The position numbers and the translations under genes are program-made. 64,000 nt of DNA from Myripristis murdjan. Taxonomy: Eukaryota; Chordata; Actinopteri; Holocentriformes; Holocentridae. The first letter of the stretch is position 1. The number at the start of each line of letters is the position of its first letter. The notes below the pieces were generated by a model that saw only the letters and a list, made by a program, of their open reading frames with translations, did not search any database and had not been told where the DNA came from. Positions 60,301 to 64,000 of this stretch are shown piece by piece. The stretch spans positions 16,960,985 to 17,024,984 of the forward strand of contig NC_043996.1 of the NCBI RefSeq assembly GCF_902150065.1. The letters are read 5' to 3'.

Positions 60301-62430
60301 GTCAGAAGCTAGAATATCACGGAGACATAGTCTTGAAGGGAATGACGGGAGGGAGTGAAGCATATTCCACTCTGCCTGAAGACTGTGGAGGTGAAAGTGA
60401 CAACTGGAAAAGTTGATTCAATTTAAGATAATCACAGTCTGTCACCTGGGTCTTTATGTTGCTATATTTTGTGCTTATCACTGTTGAGGAGGAACTTTGT
60501 AATCAACCCTGTGCCTGTGTGTGTTTGTGCTTTATATCTACCCCTCATCACAGGAGGCCTACAAATTGATCTACCGCACCTATCTGAAAGATGGCTTCTT
60601 CAGCTTGTGGAGGGGCAACTCTGCCACCATGGTGCGAGTCATCCCATATGCTGCCATCCAGTTCTGTGCCCATGAGCAATACAAGAGGCTGCTCGGAGGC
60701 TATTATGGCTTCCAGGGGAAGTAAGTGGGAGTTTATTCTCTGATTTATTAGTGGCTAGAATTAACACTCCAGATCTAGGCATTTGGAAGGCAAATCTTCC
60801 TTCAAGAGCTGCATATCAAGTGTCCTTTTGGGTTTTTCCTTGCCTTGATGACTTAGAGATTATTTAATTAACACTTGAGACTCAGTTGACAAAAAACAGA
60901 AGAGACACATGATTTTTTAGCAAGTCAAGTTGTGTATCAGTGCCGTGTAGACTCTGCCTTCAAATTACATGCTTTTTGTCAGATTAGTCTAATCACTTAA
61001 ATTGACCCTGGGCAGTTTTGCATGGTGCACATTTAATGTCTCAAAGATGTCCAATATGTGAACAAGTTCAGAAATTTGTAAAGCTGATCTATGTGTTTTT
61101 GTCTTTGTGTCCCAGAGCCCTGCCTCCAATTCCACGGTTACTGGCTGGCTCTATGGCTGGTACCACGGCAGCCATGCTGACCTATCCTCTGGACATGGTA
61201 CGAGCCAGGATGGCAGTCACACCAAAGGAGATGTAAGGCAGTCCTCTACGGTTAATGCACATCACTGGGTATTAGAATGGACCCAAAATGTACAGGAGTT
61301 ATGGGACTTTGAAAAGTCAGGGAATAAATTCTTGGGACCAGTCATGGTTAGAAAATTGGTTAGTCTCAATTTAAAAAATCAGTAAGTGGTTTTTCACAAA
61401 ATGTAGTATTTATTTTCCATTATGTTCATGTCATGTTCGCTTCCCCCTCAGAATAAAAAATAATAAACAGTAATAAAATCCCTGAATCTGAATGCTTTGA
61501 AAATAAAAATAAAAACGAATGTTTAAATAGGCCATGGAGATTCAACATGTTAATTACGAAAAAGTTGGTGAATTTTACATGTGACAACCCAGAAAACCCA
61601 GAATGTAACCTCAGCCATTCTTTGACAAACAAAGTTGCACATCATAATTAAGGGCAGAGTTGTATAGTTCCACCTCCACTTCTGTAACCAAATATTGCCA
61701 TTGCTGCAAACTGGGGTTAGAAAAATCCAAACAGTCAAAGAAGACTCAGGATTTTTCTGGAATGATGTTTTTGTTTGAGTTGTGTGCAAATGAAATGATG
61801 ACTGGTACTTCCCTTCTCCATCTACTTTTTCTTTCTTGTTCCCTTTTCAGGTACAGCAACATCCTGCATGTGTTTGTGCGGATCTCTCGAGAAGAGGGCA
61901 TTAAGACGCTCTATCGAGGTTTCACACCCACCATCCTGGGTGTTGTGCCCTATGCTGGTCTCAGCTTTTTTACCTACGAAACGCTGAAAAAGTTGCATGC
62001 AGGTAATTAAATATCTACCAGCACCAACACATAACCTTCACGCTTCATGTTGCATGTGTAAATACAGTGTGCTTGATTGGCTTCTTTACACCCCTACCAT
62101 CTAGAGCATAGTGGGCGCCCGCAGCCCTACTCATATGAGCGCCTGGCCTTTGGAGCTTGTGCTGGCTTCATCAGCCAAACGGCGTCTTACCCTCTGGATG
62201 TGGTTCGGCGGCGCATGCAGACTGCAGGAGTCACAGGTCACACATACGGCACCATCCTCGGCACCATGCGTGAGATTGTGGCTGAAGAAGGGGTGATTCG
62301 CGGACTTTACAAAGGTCTCAGCATGAACTGGGTCAAGGGGCCGATTGCAGTGGGGATCAGCTTCACCACCTTTGACCTGACTCAGATCCTGCTGAGGAAG
62401 CTGCACCAGATGGGCTACATCGCTCGATAG
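57353..62430 (+). CDS. slc25a42: mitochondrial coenzyme A carrier SLC25A42
   Basis: Inner-membrane carrier that exchanges CoA and adenosine 3',5'-diphosphate for adenine nucleotides. Exons: 57353-57433, 58693-58804, 59771-59796, 60554-60720, 61116-61232, 61851-62002, 62105-62430. The sum is 327 codons, 326 aa (human 318). It has three mitochondrial carrier repeats, with signature motifs PLDRTK (residue 55), PLDMVR (153) and PLDVVR (248). The highly conserved end has [18 protein letters not shown]. The N-terminus MGSGVQEQQ aligns with the mammalian MGNGV start. The intron after 58804 has a GC donor (CAAG-GCAAGT), required by the reading frame. The next exon is only 26 nt. A short upstream reading frame precedes the start. 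Confidence 0.97.
57698..58229. mobile_element. non-autonomous DNA transposon (MITE-like) with inverted ends
   Basis: The left end CCCCTTTTCCCCCAAA and the reverse complement of the right end, CCCCTTTTCCACCAAA, match. Both are followed by GGTTC/GAACC-rich subterminal repeats. 532 bp, GC-rich, no transposase. The ends resemble hAT-like fish elements. A target duplication was not evident. It sits in the first coding intron of slc25a42. Confidence 0.65.
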
Positions 62431-64000
62431 TGGAGGGAGAGAAGGATGACAAGGCTCTCGGATGCACTCTGAGGAGGGAAGGAGAGAAAGTTTGGGGCCT
62501 GCAGGAGTGTGTATCACTGGACGCAAACATACGCACACCGGCTCAGAATGTGTGGGCAGCATTAAAATATTGTCCAGCTTTATGTGTGAGCATGGGGAGG
62601 ATCAGTTCCAGTGAGTGTGAGGTATTTCGGATGGTACTGTGTACCCACTACACAATGTTGTGATGTTGATCTAAGTGCAATATGCTCAGTGATTTCATGT
62701 ATGTACACATAGGTGATAATAATCCTGCCCTTGTGGACTCCCAGGCCTCCATGTGTGTTTATCGGTCTGAGTTTGGAGGTCCACACACCCCAAGGCCTCC
62801 CCATTGCCTTGTGTGTTTTCCTAAAACTGACACCTTCCAGTAGAGATTACCACTCTCCTTTCCATTTGAGTTCTAAGGTATGTTTAATTTGATCCTTCAG
62901 ACTGAAATATGGGAGGAATTATAATGGAATTATACCAAAGGATATATATAGGGATGTTTAATTGTAAAGATGAATTCAGAATAGCTGATGTTACTGACAT
63001 TAGTACTGTGTTCTTTTTTTATTTTGTTAGAGCAGATGTTCTCAGAGTAACAGCATCAATGCAAAAATCCACCCCAACACAGAATTCACCTTACTTCTTC
63101 TATCTTAGAGAGCCAGGGCAATTTGTGTATCAGTTTGAGATACTGAAATCAGTATGTGAAACTCTTCCAAAGTTTGAAATTAAATGATCAAGGTTATTAT
63201 TGGTAGTATGATCAAGGGACAAAGTCCATAGTTGTTCCAGTGACAGGGAGTTGGATTCTATTTGTAGACACATAAAATATTTGTTTGCTACATTTCATGC
63301 CAGTGCCAACAGCTATGAAATATAAAATGTGCTCATATACCAGTAAGTTAACCTTTGTCACCAGTATTGTGTCTCATAGTCCTCCATTTGCTGCCAGTGC
63401 AGCAGCTCCGGTACCTGTCTTTCATGCCTGGTTTGCAAGAGATTTTTTTTTTTTTTGGCTGGTTCAAGGTGATAAAAATAACAATTTTGAAGTCTGGTTA
63501 GGGTGGATTTACTCTTAAAATACTCATGTTTAAGAGATGTAGTAGTCACAAGGGTATTGCTAATGGACTAACCTGACTGGAAATATGCACTCATCTAGTG
63601 TAGCCACCATGTGAGTACACAGTCATGCTGTTATAGGCATAATTTAACACATTTAAGTGTAATTTGTCAGTATTGCACATTACCTCTGCACGCAATCAAG
63701 CTCTCATGACATGAGTGTGCGCCATGGAACTGTGTCAAAACCTGGTGACAGTATCCTCGCCTTTGGCTGTATGTCAGACAGTGTAACGTGTCCTCACTGT
63801 TGATGCAGGCTGGAGCCCATTGAAGAGCGTCCATGGTTTTCTATATTTAGATCATACACGCACAAGCGGGACGGTGGCTGCCTGCTCATTGGTGCTCACT
63901 CCACAGGCTGAGTTTAGCGGACAGCTGGGGTGTAGAGCCAAGTGGGGCAGGGGGCAGGAAAGGGGTTAGTACTGTCATTTTTAACAAGGCTACGCTGTTC
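62431..64000 (+). other. slc25a42: slc25a42 3' UTR and downstream sequence
   Basis: No further exon was recognised. An ATTAAA lies at 62561-62566 and could serve as a proximal poly(A) signal. Short frames here lack domains. Confidence 0.5.

Noticed and set aside
62131-62562. 143-residue antisense frame
   Set aside because: Shadow of the last slc25a42 exon.

Overview
The window is nuclear DNA of a ray-finned fish (teleost). It has intron-containing vertebrate genes with GT-AG splice sites, many (GT)n/(GA)n/(GATA)n microsatellites, Tc1-family DNA transposons, short hAT-like inverted-repeat elements and a tRNA-derived SINE with a typical fish tail. No prokaryotic features were seen. Exons were joined by reading splice sites and checking that reading phase is kept across every junction. 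In all six genes the summed exons are a whole number of codons.

Layout, left to right. 1-4 kb: intergenic, with a (GATA)n tract and a Tc1 transposase relic on the minus strand. 4.0-9.2 kb: cirbp (+), cold-inducible RNA-binding protein. 10.65-13.75 kb: ndufa13 (-), a mitochondrial complex I subunit. 14.0-32.5 kb: gatad2a (-), the p66-alpha subunit of the NuRD complex, whose first intron is about 8-9 kb long and full of repeats. 32.6-38 kb: intergenic. 38.7-43.8 kb: mau2 (-), the SCC4 cohesin-loader subunit, with 19 coding exons. 44.2-50.8 kb: a 6.6-kb composite transposon. 51.4-54.3 kb: armc6 (+). 55.1-62.4 kb: slc25a42 (+), the mitochondrial CoA carrier, followed by its 3' region to the window end.

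The order and orientation mau2-gatad2a-ndufa13, and separately armc6-slc25a42, match human 19p13.11 as I recall it. Here the two blocks lie head to head, and cirbp (human 19p13.3) is a tail-to-tail neighbour of ndufa13. The genes are housekeeping or chromatin genes (RNA binding, respiration, nucleosome remodelling, cohesin loading, CoA transport) and form no pathway; their grouping reflects vertebrate synteny.

The most unusual object is the composite transposon between mau2 and armc6. Two 67-bp Tc1-type terminal inverted repeats flanked by TA enclose three things: 1.5 kb of unexplained DNA; a full-length Tc1 transposase reading frame whose third catalytic residue (E of DD34E) reads as K; and a second, different element. 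That second element carries a broken integrase-type DDE gene on + and a broken HECT-domain gene on -, facing each other, with its own degenerate inverted-repeat ends. Without this 6.6-kb insertion the mau2 and armc6 start codons would be about 1.07 kb apart, so the element appears to have split a compact divergent promoter region.
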